Shown here: positions 17,714-26,311 of the stretch, piece after piece
Position numbering within the stretch: the stretch's first letter is position 1
How the letters are laid out: each line of letters starts with the position of its first letter
Assembly: GCA_031292555.1 (NCBI GenBank)
Contig: JARLGV010000111.1
Location: 32,471-96,470, forward strand
Length of the DNA stretch: 64,000 bases
Direction: 5' to 3'
From: Fimbriimonas sp.
GTDB lineage: Bacteria > Armatimonadota > Fimbriimonadia > Fimbriimonadales > Fimbriimonadaceae
Translations under genes and position numbers: made by a program
Notes under the pieces: generated by a model
Seen by the model: the letters and a program-made list of their open reading frames with translations, nothing else
Database searches by the model: none
What the model was told of the DNA's origin: nothing

Positions 17714-20697
17714 GTCCTGGGAGGGACCGAGGCGGCGATCCGAGCGAGCATGGCTCGGATTTGGCGTAAGGCACGACGCTGTTGGGGATTAGGGGCTGCA
17801 GGTGCGCTACGGACCGATCCGTTCAGTCCTGACAGGATGGCCGTTTCGTACCGCAAGCTACCAACGTCTTTCGGACTGGCGCCCATCGCCAGCCGGATTC
17901 GACTCTTCGCTGCAGACGACAAGTCCCTGGACTTCAAGGCCTTGGCCATTCGATTGAGAAGCGCGTTGGCCACTTGGATCTCGTCCTCCATTGCGATCTC
18001 GACCTCGAACTGCGAACGGAGATCATCGTCGGTCGCCTGCAACCGGGGATCCCGGAGCAGCGTGAACGACTGGGTGTACGTCTTTCTGCCTGATCGCATC
18101 TCGATTCGATAGGTCCCGGGCGGGACCATCGGGCCGCCGTCGTTCTGGTAGTGGAACTCCCACACGAACCGATGGGAGCCGGAAGTTGCGGCAGGCGGCT
18201 GCTTCGGGTGAACCCAATAGGCTGGGACATCGAGTTGCCTCAGGTCGTAGACTTGGGGCTTGTCGGTGCTGCCGAAGCGACTGATGCGGCGACCTTTGCT
18301 ATCGGTGATCGTAAAGGTGACCGCCCCGGAGCGGCTCAGCGAGTAGTCGATATTCACACCCCAAGCCGGATTGGAGCCCTGAGGTTCCTCGGGCGGGAAC
18401 GGAGTGCCCTCATCGAACATGCCGAAGCCAAAAGTGCCGGCGCGTTGAAAGATGACGGTCGGCGAAGGTTTGAACAGGATGGTTTCCGAACTCGCGATCG
18501 GTGATCTTAGCTGTCGAAGCGGGCTTGCATCGTCCAGTATCCAGACCGAGCGGCCGTGGGTGCCGACTACCACGTCGTTATCGCCGAACACGATATCGCG
18601 CATTGAGGCGGCAGGGAGGTTTAGCTGCAACGAGTACCAGTGATCACCGTCGTCGAGGGAAACGTATACGGCGCGGTCGGTGCCGGCGTAGAGGAGTCCG
18701 GCTCGCTTGGGATCTTCTCGGACCACGTTAACCCAAACGTCGTTGGGAAGGCCATGGGTGATCTGGGTCCAGTGTCGCCCGGCATCGCGGGTCCGATAGA
18801 TATAGGGGCGGTTATCGTCGAGCCGGTGACGATCGACCGCCGCGTAGGCGGTGTCGGCATTGAAGTGAGAGGCGTCGACGACTCCCACTTTGCTCCATGG
18901 CGTCAGGGCCTGAGGCGTGACGTTCGTCCAATGGACGCCTTCGTCGTGGGTGAGCCAGATGAGGCCGTCGTCCGTCCCTGCCCAGATCTCGTGCCTTCGG
19001 ACCGGCGAGGGGGAGATCCAGTAGACGACGCCCTTGCGCGGCTTGCCGTCGCTATCGGCGGCCGTTGTTGGGTCGAGATTGGCCGGAATCGGAGTCGTCG
19101 GTCGGGTGAGGTCCGGACTGATCAACGACCAGGTCGCGCCGGCATTGTCGGTGCGGAAGATCCGCTGATGGCTCATGTAGAACACATGGGGATCGGTGGG
19201 CGAGACGATGATTGGGAGGGTCCAGGTGCTGCGCCAGTCTGTATCGGGAAAGTAGGTCGTTGCCCCAAGGTCCTGCTCCCATGCGGTTTCGAATTGCTCT
19301 CGGCTGCCGCCGTTTCCGTAGAGCAATCCCGGATGCAAGGGATCGGGGGCGATGGTGCCGGACTCGCCTCCCACATCGATGGGCCGAGTATCCATCGCGC
19401 TGATCCCGGTGTGGATTGTTCGACTGGGAACTGCGATCGCACCTGAATCTTGCTGGGCGCCGTAAATCCAGTAGGGAAACCGGTTGTCGGTGACGACGTG
19501 ATATAGCTGGGCGGTCGGCTGGTTGTACCAGGAACTCCAAGACTTCGCACCATCAACGGAGACTACGACCCCTTGATCGCTGCCGAGGATCATATGGCTC
19601 GGGTCGTTCGGGTTGATCCACATGGTGTGGTAGTCGTCCCCTCCCGGCGCTCCCTTGATCGGAACGAAGGTCTTGCCGGCATCGTCGGACAGGTAGGTGG
19701 ACGTGTTCATCGCATAGACGCGATTGGGGTTCTTGGGATCGGCCGCCAACTCGGAGAAGTACCAGCCCCTTCCCCAAATGCGCGGCTCGCCGTCGGTGTG
19801 TGTCCATGTCTGGCCGCCGTCATCCGATCGATAGGCGCCGCCCAATTTGGGGTTGGCTGAATCGATCATAGTGAAGATCCGGTTGTGGTTGGCGGGAGAA
19901 ATCGCGATTCCGATGCGCCCGACTGAAGCGGGAAACCCGTGCCCGGAGATCTGGGTCCAGGTAGCGCCAGAGTCGCTGGACTTGTAGAGGCCGCTGCCCG
20001 GTCCGTTGCTTGGCGGATAGATCGACCACGGTGGCCGACGGGTCTGCCACATGCACGCGAAGATCACGCTGTGATCGTCGGGGTCCATCGCCAGGTTGAT
20101 CGCGCCGGTGTCTTGGTTCTTGTAGAGGCATCGTGTCCAGGTCTTTCCGCCGTCGGTCGTCTTGAATACTCCCCGCTGCGTGTTGGGTCCGTAAGGGTGG
20201 CCGAGAGCCGCGACATATGCGATATCGGAGTTGTCCGGGTCGATGACGATCCGTCCGATCTGTTCGGTGTCGGTCAAGCCGATGGACTGCCAGGTGCGAC
20301 CGGAATCGGTCGACTTGTAGAGTCCCGATCCCTGCTGGATGCTCGACCGCATGTCCGCCTCGCCGGTCCCGACGTAGATAACGTTCGGGTCGCTCGGGGC
20401 GACCGCAACCGCGCCGATGGATGCGACCGGCACACGGTCGAAGGTCGGTTTCCATGTCCGCCCGGCGTTTTCGGTAACCCAAACGCCTCCTCCGACCGAT
20501 CCGAAGTAGAACTTTTCTATCTCCCCGGGAACGCCGGCAACCGCAATCGCACGTCCTCCCCGAAACGGCCCGGCCAGCCGCCAATGTAGGTCGCCGATAT
20601 TCGGCGCCCCCTCGCCCGCCGGCGAATATGCGTAGGCAGATGTAAGCAAAGAGGCCAATGCCACCGCCATCAGTGGCGAACAGAGCCGCGAAAACAT
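17710..20697 (-). CDS. Secreted BNR/Asp-box repeat beta-propeller protein (VPS10/sialidase-like)
   Basis: 995 aa with a Sec signal peptide (LMAVALASLLTSAYA). At least ten Asp-box motifs (S/T-x-D-x-G-x-T-W), such as TENAGRTW, STDSGRTW, TTDGGKTW, SDDGGQTW, TDNAGATW and TRDAGRHW, are spread from residue 60 to about 690, indicating one or two large beta-propellers. A C-terminal part (about 790-995) has a FlgD-like strand VTFTITDSKGRRI and then a helical end (MEDEIQVANALLNRM). Such proteins are usually annotated glycosyl hydrolase, but no sialidase catalytic Arg triad is evident, so binding rather than hydrolysis is possible. No neighbour gives a pathway. Confidence 0.85.
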   Translation of the reverse strand: MFSRLCSPLMAVALASLLTSAYAYSPAGEGAPNIGDLHWRLAGPFRGGRAIAVAGVPGEIEKFYFGSVGGGVWVTENAGRTWKPTFDRVPVASIGAVAVAPSDPNVIYVGTGEADMRSSIQQGSGLYKSTDSGRTWQSIGLTDTEQIGRIVIDPDNSDIAYVAALGHPYGPNTQRGVFKTTDGGKTWTRCLYKNQDTGAINLAMDPDDHSVIFACMWQTRRPPWSIYPPSNGPGSGLYKSSDSGATWTQISGHGFPASVGRIGIAISPANHNRIFTMIDSANPKLGGAYRSDDGGQTWTHTDGEPRIWGRGWYFSELAADPKNPNRVYAMNTSTYLSDDAGKTFVPIKGAPGGDDYHTMWINPNDPSHMILGSDQGVVVSVDGAKSWSSWYNQPTAQLYHVVTDNRFPYWIYGAQQDSGAIAVPSRTIHTGISAMDTRPIDVGGESGTIAPDPLHPGLLYGNGGSREQFETAWEQDLGATTYFPDTDWRSTWTLPIIVSPTDPHVFYMSHQRIFRTDNAGATWSLISPDLTRPTTPIPANLDPTTAADSDGKPRKGVVYWISPSPVRRHEIWAGTDDGLIWLTHDEGVHWTNVTPQALTPWSKVGVVDASHFNADTAYAAVDRHRLDDNRPYIYRTRDAGRHWTQITHGLPNDVWVNVVREDPKRAGLLYAGTDRAVYVSLDDGDHWYSLQLNLPAASMRDIVFGDNDVVVGTHGRSVWILDDASPLRQLRSPIASSETILFKPSPTVIFQRAGTFGFGMFDEGTPFPPEEPQGSNPAWGVNIDYSLSRSGAVTFTITDSKGRRISRFGSTDKPQVYDLRQLDVPAYWVHPKQPPAATSGSHRFVWEFHYQNDGGPMVPPGTYRIEMRSGRKTYTQSFTLLRDPRLQATDDDLRSQFEVEIAMEDEIQVANALLNRMAKALKSRDLSSAAKSRIRLAMGASPKDVGSLRYETAILSGLNGSVRSAPAAPNPQQRRALRQIRAMLARIAASVPPRT

Positions 20698-20921
20698 GAG
20701 TACGAGTCTAGCGCAAACGGGCAGCGGATGCTAAGCGACGAGGCCGGCAAGTCCGCACCGCTGCCTCCGCGGCAGCGCCAGAAACGATCGGACACGGGGA
20801 ACTCTGCGGGCAAGCCGCTTGCCGGACCGCGGTTCGCCGATTTTCGTCAGCCAGATGCCATCGATGTGCAGTAGGATAGATGGAATCGACTGTTTGATTT
20901 GTTGGGAATTGGAGGGAGTTG
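20698..20921. other. Intergenic region with two GC-rich hairpins
   Basis: 224 bases between divergent genes. CGCTGCC/GGCAGCG (20759-20777) and GGCAAG/CTTGCC (about 20813-20827) are perfect stems. I see no tRNA fold, no coding frame that looks real and no clear promoter. GGAGGG at 20911-20916 serves the next gene. Confidence 0.4.
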
Positions 20922-21806
20922 ATGGGCACAGTGGTTCATGTGGCGATTGTTCCGCGCGGGGTTTCGGTGGAAATGGAGGAGGTTCACGCGGTGGCGGCGG
21001 CGCTCTCTGTCCAGGTCGCGCGTGACTTCGGGCCGATCTGGGGGATTTCGGCGACGGTGGCCGCGTTTGCCAAGTCGAGCCAGGTTCCGGTCGGTTACTG
21101 GCCGATCTATATCGAGAACCCAGCGAAGCTGCCCAAGGGTATGGGAGGCGTTCATATGGACGGCTCGAATCAACCGTATTCATTGATCGAGAACGGGGAA
21201 CATTGGTCCCTCGATGCGAGCCACGAATGTTTGGAGATGCTTGTCGACCCTGCAGGGAACCGGACTCAAGTCGGTCCGCTCCTTAAGCAGGCGGTTCTTC
21301 CGGGTCACACGACGACTCAAGTGCAATACGTCGTCGAGGTGTGCGATCCGATCCAGGACGCCCAATATGCCTATGAGATCGATGGCATCCTAGTGTCCGA
21401 CTTTTTTACACCCAATTTCTACGATACGGTTGGGGCGCCGGGAGTGCGGTATGACTTCACGGGCGCTCTGTCCGCCCCGCTTCAAGTTCTGACCAACGGA
21501 TACGTGTCTTGGATCGATCCGACTACGGGAAACACGATGCAGTTTCGGAATTTCCTGGATGCCGGCGGCCATCCGGCGCCTGAGATTCTGAACCTGACGG
21601 CATCCGCCCAGTTCGGACAAACTCTGGGCAGGGAAGCGCTTCGACCAGCAATCGACCGTGTAACGTGGCCCCCAGACCTTCGAGCGAGCTTGACGCAAGA
21701 TCAACGATCCGCGCTTACATTACGGCGAAACGAAGTGAAGAAGGCTGCCGCCGCCCGATCCGCTCGACACGAACGCGATATTTCGGATGCCTATCGGCAG
21801 ACTTAA
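20922..21806 (+). CDS. Hypothetical protein with a possible metal-binding SHECLEM motif
   Basis: 294 aa, no signal peptide. The ATG at 20922 is preceded by GGAGGG; a TTG one codon earlier is the alternative. The N-terminal third has the hydrophobic pattern of a small alpha/beta domain. Around residue 100 is HWSLDASHECLEMLVDP, with an HExxE-like arrangement and an earlier His, which could bind metal. After that come VQYVVEVCDPIQDAQYAYEIDGILVSDFFTPNFYD and a charged helical tail. The block around ASHE-LEMLVDP looks conserved and domain-like, but I cannot name a family. Peptidase activity would be speculation. Confidence 0.6.
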   Translation: MGTVVHVAIVPRGVSVEMEEVHAVAAALSVQVARDFGPIWGISATVAAFAKSSQVPVGYWPIYIENPAKLPKGMGGVHMDGSNQPYSLIENGEHWSLDASHECLEMLVDPAGNRTQVGPLLKQAVLPGHTTTQVQYVVEVCDPIQDAQYAYEIDGILVSDFFTPNFYDTVGAPGVRYDFTGALSAPLQVLTNGYVSWIDPTTGNTMQFRNFLDAGGHPAPEILNLTASAQFGQTLGREALRPAIDRVTWPPDLRASLTQDQRSALTLRRNEVKKAAAARSARHERDISDAYRQT

Positions 21807-21892
21807 CGCAAGTCAACCGACTTTAGAGCCAAACTTGGCTTGGATCGCAGAGCCCGAACGAATAGTGACGGAAGCCCGTCAAGGGTAAGAAC

Positions 21893-22462
21893 ATGGCGAG
21901 AGAGATCGGAGCTTTCAAGGAGAAGACGGTCGGTTGCCTAATGGTGATCGGTTTGCTGGTCATCGTCTTATCGAGCATCCTGCTATGGACCTTCTCGGTC
22001 GCCGGGATCTACCGCGGCACCTACACGAGGACCCCCATCACCAACGAAATCACCGATGCGGGGAGTTTGAACTGGGCACCCCTGGCAATTCTTGGGATCG
22101 TGGTCGGCGTGCTCATGGTCGGCGGCGGAATCGGCTACGGCCTTTGGACGGCGGTCAGCCAAAACAAGGGACCGCGAAGGACCGAACCGAACTTTAGGGT
22201 GTTGGCACGCTATTGTTATGACCGGTCGATGAATTTGATCACGGCGGAGTGGGATATTGACGCTGCGGATCGACCCAAGTTCTATGTACGGGGCGTCTTC
22301 CAGGACGGATCCGTCTGCGAGTTCGAGACGACGGAGCAGGTCTACTATCAGGCTGGAGAGGGCATGACGGGGGAAGCGGAAGTCCAGGGGAAGTGGCTCG
22401 GGCGTTTCGTTCCCTATATCGGTGTGCCGCCCGCCTCTGCGGACCCCCTCGGTTTGCAGTAG
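21893..22462 (+). CDS. Two-helix membrane protein of unknown function
   Basis: 189 aa. Two transmembrane segments (about 13-38 and 62-85) flank a short loop, and a soluble C-terminal beta domain follows (RPKFYVRGVFQDGSVCEFETTEQVYYQAGEGMTGEAEVQGKWLGRF). That domain resembles the small beta folds of DUF2500/DUF3592-type proteins, which also follow membrane helices, but similarity is too weak to assign. AAGGGT is seven bases before the ATG. The next gene starts about 60 bases later on the same strand. Confidence 0.6.
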   Translation: MAREIGAFKEKTVGCLMVIGLLVIVLSSILLWTFSVAGIYRGTYTRTPITNEITDAGSLNWAPLAILGIVVGVLMVGGGIGYGLWTAVSQNKGPRRTEPNFRVLARYCYDRSMNLITAEWDIDAADRPKFYVRGVFQDGSVCEFETTEQVYYQAGEGMTGEAEVQGKWLGRFVPYIGVPPASADPLGLQ

Positions 22463-22520
22463 TGTAGCCCCCGCGCGAAGGTGGTATTAGGTGGGAACAA
22501 CCATCTATAATTGGGGACCC

Positions 22521-23129
22521 ATGCAAGACGCCGCTGAGATTTGGAAACAGGCGCTTCCCTCGATCATGCAAGGCATCACTGGGCGCGGCGTGTGGGCTGC
22601 GCTGAACGCAGTGCAACCAATCGCCTACGAGGACGACGTCTTGGTCATCGGCATTCCCCATGTCGACAGCGAATTGGCGGGCCACCTCCGCCTTCCAGCG
22701 ACGAAGCGCATTATGGAGATTGCGGTCTCCAAGGTTCTCGGCAAGAACACCGCGGTTCGCCTGATCGACGGCACCCACGCTTCGGACTACGAACTTGCGA
22801 AACGGCGCGACGTCGAACGGCGACGTTTGCAGGAAGCCGAGATGGTGAAGATGCGCGCCGAGATGGCCGCGAAGTCTTCATGGGAAACGATCTACGAGCA
22901 GCTTAGCCGGAGATTCGCCGCCGTCTCGAACAAGTCCCTCCCTCAGAATCGAGCCCGGTTCTACGAGGAAGCGGTTGCGCTGATCGCGGATGTCAGGAGG
23001 TCGCAGGAGTCCTTCGACGATCTCGGTGAGCGGAACTTCGCCCGTTGTTTGGAGCGCCTGGCTCAGTATTCGGAGGTCCCCAGCACGCTTGTCGCGTCGG
23101 ACGTACTCCGTAGAGCCGGCGAATTGTGA
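22521..23129 (+). CDS. Protein with DnaA domain I-like N-terminus and helical C-terminus
   Basis: 202 aa from ATG 22521; a GTG at 22491 is also in frame. Residues about 5-75 (IWKQALPSIMQGITGRGVWAALN..QPIAYEDDVLVIGIP..ATKRIMEIAVSKVLGK) follow the pattern of DnaA domain I: conserved Trp near the start, the helix pair, EDDxLxIxVP, and the helix ending xxxxGK. No AAA+ ATPase or DNA-binding domain IV follows. Instead there is a charged coiled-coil-like helical region (about 95-200). It could bind DnaA domain I partners or be a general helical interaction module. It ends 1 base before the metallo-hydrolase gene, suggesting one transcript. Confidence 0.65.
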   Translation: MQDAAEIWKQALPSIMQGITGRGVWAALNAVQPIAYEDDVLVIGIPHVDSELAGHLRLPATKRIMEIAVSKVLGKNTAVRLIDGTHASDYELAKRRDVERRRLQEAEMVKMRAEMAAKSSWETIYEQLSRRFAAVSNKSLPQNRARFYEEAVALIADVRRSQESFDDLGERNFARCLERLAQYSEVPSTLVASDVLRRAGEL

Positions 23130-23130
23130 G

Positions 23131-23892
23131 TTGTCTGAGGTCGTGATTCTGGGCTCTGGCACGAGCAACGGCGTGCCTATGCTCGGCGTGAAATACCCTC
23201 CCGCGTTTCTAGCCAACCCAAAGAACCATCGGTCCCGGGCGTCCATCATGGTCATGGGACCGACCGGCAACCTCCTAGTCGATTGCACGCCGGAGATGCG
23301 ACTGCAAGTGACCGGTCTGGGGATCACCGAGATCGAGGCGGTCGTTATAACCCACACCCACGCTGACCACATCATGGGAATGGACGATCTGCGCTCGCTC
23401 TGCATGCGCACGAAGGCGCCGGTGACGGTGTACACGCTCAAGCATCACGAAGCGGACATACGCCGCGTCTTCGCCTACGCCTTCCATGAATATCCGCCCG
23501 GCATCGTCGTTCCTCGGTTTGACTTAAAGGCGATTCCGGACGTGCTTCAGGTGGGCGGTCTCGACGTGCACTCATTCGTGGTCGACCACGGCCCTTCGAA
23601 GGTGATTGGTCTTCGAGTGAACAACCTCGCCTATGTGACCGACGTTAGCCACATCCCGGCGGAAGCAGGGGCCAAGCTGCACGACCTCGATATCCTGATC
23701 CTTGACGCCGTGCGATATGAGCCGCATCCGAATCACTTTCACATGGCTCGGGCCATCGAAGTGGCTCGGGCGATCGGGGCAAAGAAGACCTATTTCACCC
23801 ACCTGTCAGACGATTACGATCACGACCTGGTTAACAAAACGCTGCCGGAAACGATGGAATTGGCCTACGATGGCCTCCGTCTAGCTATCTGA
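23131..23892 (+). CDS. Metallo-beta-lactamase-fold hydrolase, PhnP-like
   Basis: 253 aa if it starts at TTG 23131; a GTG at 23143 is an alternative, and neither has a strong ribosome site. The fold is clear: VVILGSGTSNGVPMLG at the start, then NLLVDCTPEMRLQ, the zinc motif THTHADHIMGMDDLR, VDHGP, YVTDVSHIP, and a terminal THLSDDYDHD with the last metal His. This arrangement matches PhnP and its relatives, which cleave cyclic phosphodiesters. The substrate here is unknown and no other phosphonate genes are nearby. The start follows the previous stop by one base, so translation is probably coupled. Confidence 0.85.
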   Translation: MSEVVILGSGTSNGVPMLGVKYPPAFLANPKNHRSRASIMVMGPTGNLLVDCTPEMRLQVTGLGITEIEAVVITHTHADHIMGMDDLRSLCMRTKAPVTVYTLKHHEADIRRVFAYAFHEYPPGIVVPRFDLKAIPDVLQVGGLDVHSFVVDHGPSKVIGLRVNNLAYVTDVSHIPAEAGAKLHDLDILILDAVRYEPHPNHFHMARAIEVARAIGAKKTYFTHLSDDYDHDLVNKTLPETMELAYDGLRLAI

Positions 23893-24071
23893 GGAACCTC
23901 GCCGGTAGGTCCAAACATGGGTCGGATGGCCATAAAGAGGCCTATAGGAGCTGGGCAAATGGCAGTTTTTGACCCGCAAGTTAATAATATCTATTGCGCG
24001 GATAACCGCAGGACACCTCGACACCGTAAATTTAGCACCGCAGATGTGTAAACTCAAGGAGCGCGCGGCTC

Positions 24072-24878
24072 GTGAAAAGCAACAACGATAGCCCCTCTAC
24101 CATGCTACTTTCGCCCGAGACTCTCAAGAACACATGGGAAGACTTTTCGGTTTATAAGAAGCCGCTCGCTAGAGCGGACTTAATCCAACACTACTCGTAT
24201 CTCGTCAAGGTGACTGCTGGTCGCCTGTTCGCAGTGCCTCCGGTTGGATCGGACAAGGAAGATTTGATCAGTGCCGGTGTGATCGGGCTGATCAAAGCGG
24301 TCGACCACTACGACCCGACTCGCGACGTGAAGTTTGAAACCTACGCCATTGCTCTGATCCGCGGGGCCATCCTTGAGATGGTTCGGCAGGAGGACTGGGT
24401 ACCCCGTTCGATCCGCGAAAAAATGCGAAACCTGGATCGAGCGACTTGCGCACTTGAGAATGAGTTGGGCCGCTTGCCTTCCGAATTGGAGATTGCCGAG
24501 CGAATGGGGATCCCGACCAAGGAAGTGTCCGAACTCATGGTGCGGACTACTCGAACTATGGTGCATAGCCTGGACGAGGTCGTAGGGAGTTCAAGCGGCG
24601 AGGGACCCAAGTTGATCGATCTGGTCGTCGACGAGGGGACGGATACCGAGGACGAAGTTGAGGCCAGGGAAGTACGGCGCATTCTCGTGCAGTGCACGGA
24701 TCGACTTCCGGAGCGCGAGCGCTTGGTGGTGTCACTTTATTACGATCGCGGCCTAACGTTCCGCGAAATCGGTGGGGTGCTGGGCGTAAGCGAACCTCGC
24801 GCCTACCATCTTCACACTCAAGCAATGAACCGCCTGCGCACCTCAATGAAGGAGCACGGCATCACTCAGCCCTGCTGA
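24072..24878 (+). CDS. RNA polymerase sigma factor, FliA/WhiG family
   Basis: 268 aa from a GTG with AAGGAG ten bases upstream. Region 2 is typical: DLISAGVIGLIKAVDHYDPTRDVKFETYAIALIRGAILEMVRQEDWVPRSIR, which includes the FliA-style RGAILDxLRxxDWVPRS signature. Region 3 (LENELGRLPSELEIAERMGI) and region 4 (LPERERLVVSLYYDRGLTFREIGGVLGVSEPRAYHLHTQAMNRLR) follow. Family members direct motility, sporulation or envelope regulons. No flagellar genes or anti-sigma factor are in this window. A long 5' gap of about 180 bases precedes it. The next gene follows closely on the same strand. Confidence 0.93.
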   Translation: MKSNNDSPSTMLLSPETLKNTWEDFSVYKKPLARADLIQHYSYLVKVTAGRLFAVPPVGSDKEDLISAGVIGLIKAVDHYDPTRDVKFETYAIALIRGAILEMVRQEDWVPRSIREKMRNLDRATCALENELGRLPSELEIAERMGIPTKEVSELMVRTTRTMVHSLDEVVGSSSGEGPKLIDLVVDEGTDTEDEVEAREVRRILVQCTDRLPERERLVVSLYYDRGLTFREIGGVLGVSEPRAYHLHTQAMNRLRTSMKEHGITQPC

Positions 24879-24898
24879 ACACTTTGAGAGCAAACCCT

Positions 24899-25909
24899 TT
24901 GACCAAGTACAGTCATGTTTTCGTCGCCGCGGCTATCGGTCTTGTCGTGGTCGGCTGCCATTCAGGATCGAGCGGTTCACTGCCGGATGGGAACGGGCTT
25001 CAAGGGGTCGCTGCTACGGTCAACGGGGAGACGATTACGCTGCCCGAGTTCAGCCAGCACACCGATTTGAAGCAGACCGTGCAGGTGATGACGCCCCAAG
25101 GAGCTCAGCAAACCCAGGTCATCGGCAACCTCGGCCTGCAATCGCTTCAGGAGTTGGTCGACCAGAAAGTCCTGATGCAGATGGCGAAGGAGCAGGGCGT
25201 TCTTCCGACTGACGCCGACGTCGAGGCGGAAGTCAAGCTGCAGACCGCCATCCGCAAAGACTACATGAAGCTTCTTGAGGATCAGGGCTGGACGGATGCG
25301 CAGATTCGCCAGGAACTTGCGATAGGCTTGGCCCGCCAGCATCTGGTCATGAAGGGAGTGGACGTGTCGCCGAAGGATGTCGACGACTATATCAAGAGCC
25401 ATCCCGAAAAGTTCAGCGATCCGGCGCTTGCGACGATCTACTTCATCGAGGCCAAAACCGATGCGAAGAAAGCGCAAGTCGACAAGCGATTGGCTGCTAA
25501 GGACAAATTCTCGGTGGTCGCGAGCCTGCTTAGCGACGAACCCCACGCACGGTCGACGGGCGGATTGTTTGCTTCCAAGGATGTGTCGAAGATGCCGCCG
25601 AAGATCCAGCAGATCGTCAACGAGACACCGGTCAAAGGAACGTCCAACTGGGTCAAGTTTGGTCCAAGTTTCTTTAAGTTCTACGTCGACGAAAAGGTCG
25701 CCGCCAAGAGCAGGTCAGTTTCCGACGCTCAGAAAGAACTGGTGAGGAGGCTGATCGCGATGGAAAAGGGCGAAGCCAAGAACAACTTCACGAAGCAGTT
25801 TTACGAGAAGCTAAAGGCCGCGAAAGTAGAGGTGTCGGTCCCATATCTGCGGCAGCAGTGGCAGAAGACATGGGACCAGATGTCAGATCCGACGACTAAG
25901 CCGCAATAG
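24899..25909 (+). CDS. SurA/PrsA-like peptidyl-prolyl isomerase lipoprotein
   Basis: 336 aa from TTG 24899, chosen because it starts a textbook lipoprotein signal (TKYSHVFVAAAIGLVVVGC) and has GAGAG about eight bases upstream. The frame is open further upstream, but that part is antisigma-frame noise over the sigma gene. After the lipid Cys comes a SurA N-terminal domain (ATVNGETITLPEFSQ, LQELVDQKVLMQMAKEQGV, a helix pair, ISPKDVDDYIKSHPEKF-like) and a degenerate parvulin segment. The role would be folding or delivering exported proteins. The parvulin core looks divergent, so isomerase activity is uncertain. Confidence 0.8.
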   Translation: MTKYSHVFVAAAIGLVVVGCHSGSSGSLPDGNGLQGVAATVNGETITLPEFSQHTDLKQTVQVMTPQGAQQTQVIGNLGLQSLQELVDQKVLMQMAKEQGVLPTDADVEAEVKLQTAIRKDYMKLLEDQGWTDAQIRQELAIGLARQHLVMKGVDVSPKDVDDYIKSHPEKFSDPALATIYFIEAKTDAKKAQVDKRLAAKDKFSVVASLLSDEPHARSTGGLFASKDVSKMPPKIQQIVNETPVKGTSNWVKFGPSFFKFYVDEKVAAKSRSVSDAQKELVRRLIAMEKGEAKNNFTKQFYEKLKAAKVEVSVPYLRQQWQKTWDQMSDPTTKPQ

Positions 25910-26204
25910 CGGTTCGGTCTTTCAGTGCTTCTGCGAGCATCTGGCAGTGCTCGATAGTGAATTCGTCGGTCTCGACGAACTCGCGCAGATCTTCGGCCAG
26001 GCCCCTGAAATCGGGTTCGCACCACGTTCCGAACGGCTCCTTCTCGCTATCGAGTTTGGCCAAGGTTAGCCTCAGCCTGCCCTCAACCTCAAATCCATCA
26101 ATTCCGTGGCTGATGAGGTGAGGGATCGACGTATAGACGCCGAGAACGTTCGAATGACCTTGGGGGTCGACGGATTCTGTGACCCAATATAGCTTTCTAA
26201 ACAT
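25896..26204 (-). CDS. Small hypothetical protein
   Basis: 102 aa, soluble and acidic. A beta start (MFRKLYWVTESVDPQGHSNVLGVYTSIPHLISHG) is followed by a strand (GRLRLTLAKLDS) and a helical end. It overlaps the end of the SurA-like gene by 14 bases, tail to tail. I recognise no family. The sequence is not low complexity and has a plausible alpha/beta pattern, which supports it being real. Confidence 0.6.
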   Translation of the reverse strand: MFRKLYWVTESVDPQGHSNVLGVYTSIPHLISHGIDGFEVEGRLRLTLAKLDSEKEPFGTWCEPDFRGLAEDLREFVETDEFTIEHCQMLAEALKDRTAIAA

Positions 26205-26311
26205 GATGAGCTTAAGAGACGAGGCTCCTTTGCCTGATTCCTCCGTTAAACTTGTTTGTTTAGCTTACCAGGGACAAGCATATTTACCTAGTCCCACTTT
26301 TGTGAAATAGG

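Noticed and set aside
20698..20921. Possible tRNA in the GC-rich gap
   Set aside because: The stems do not form a cloverleaf and there is no T-loop consensus.
24692..24898. N-terminal extension of the SurA-like frame
   Set aside because: It lies inside the sigma factor gene, and the lipoprotein signal starts only at 24899.
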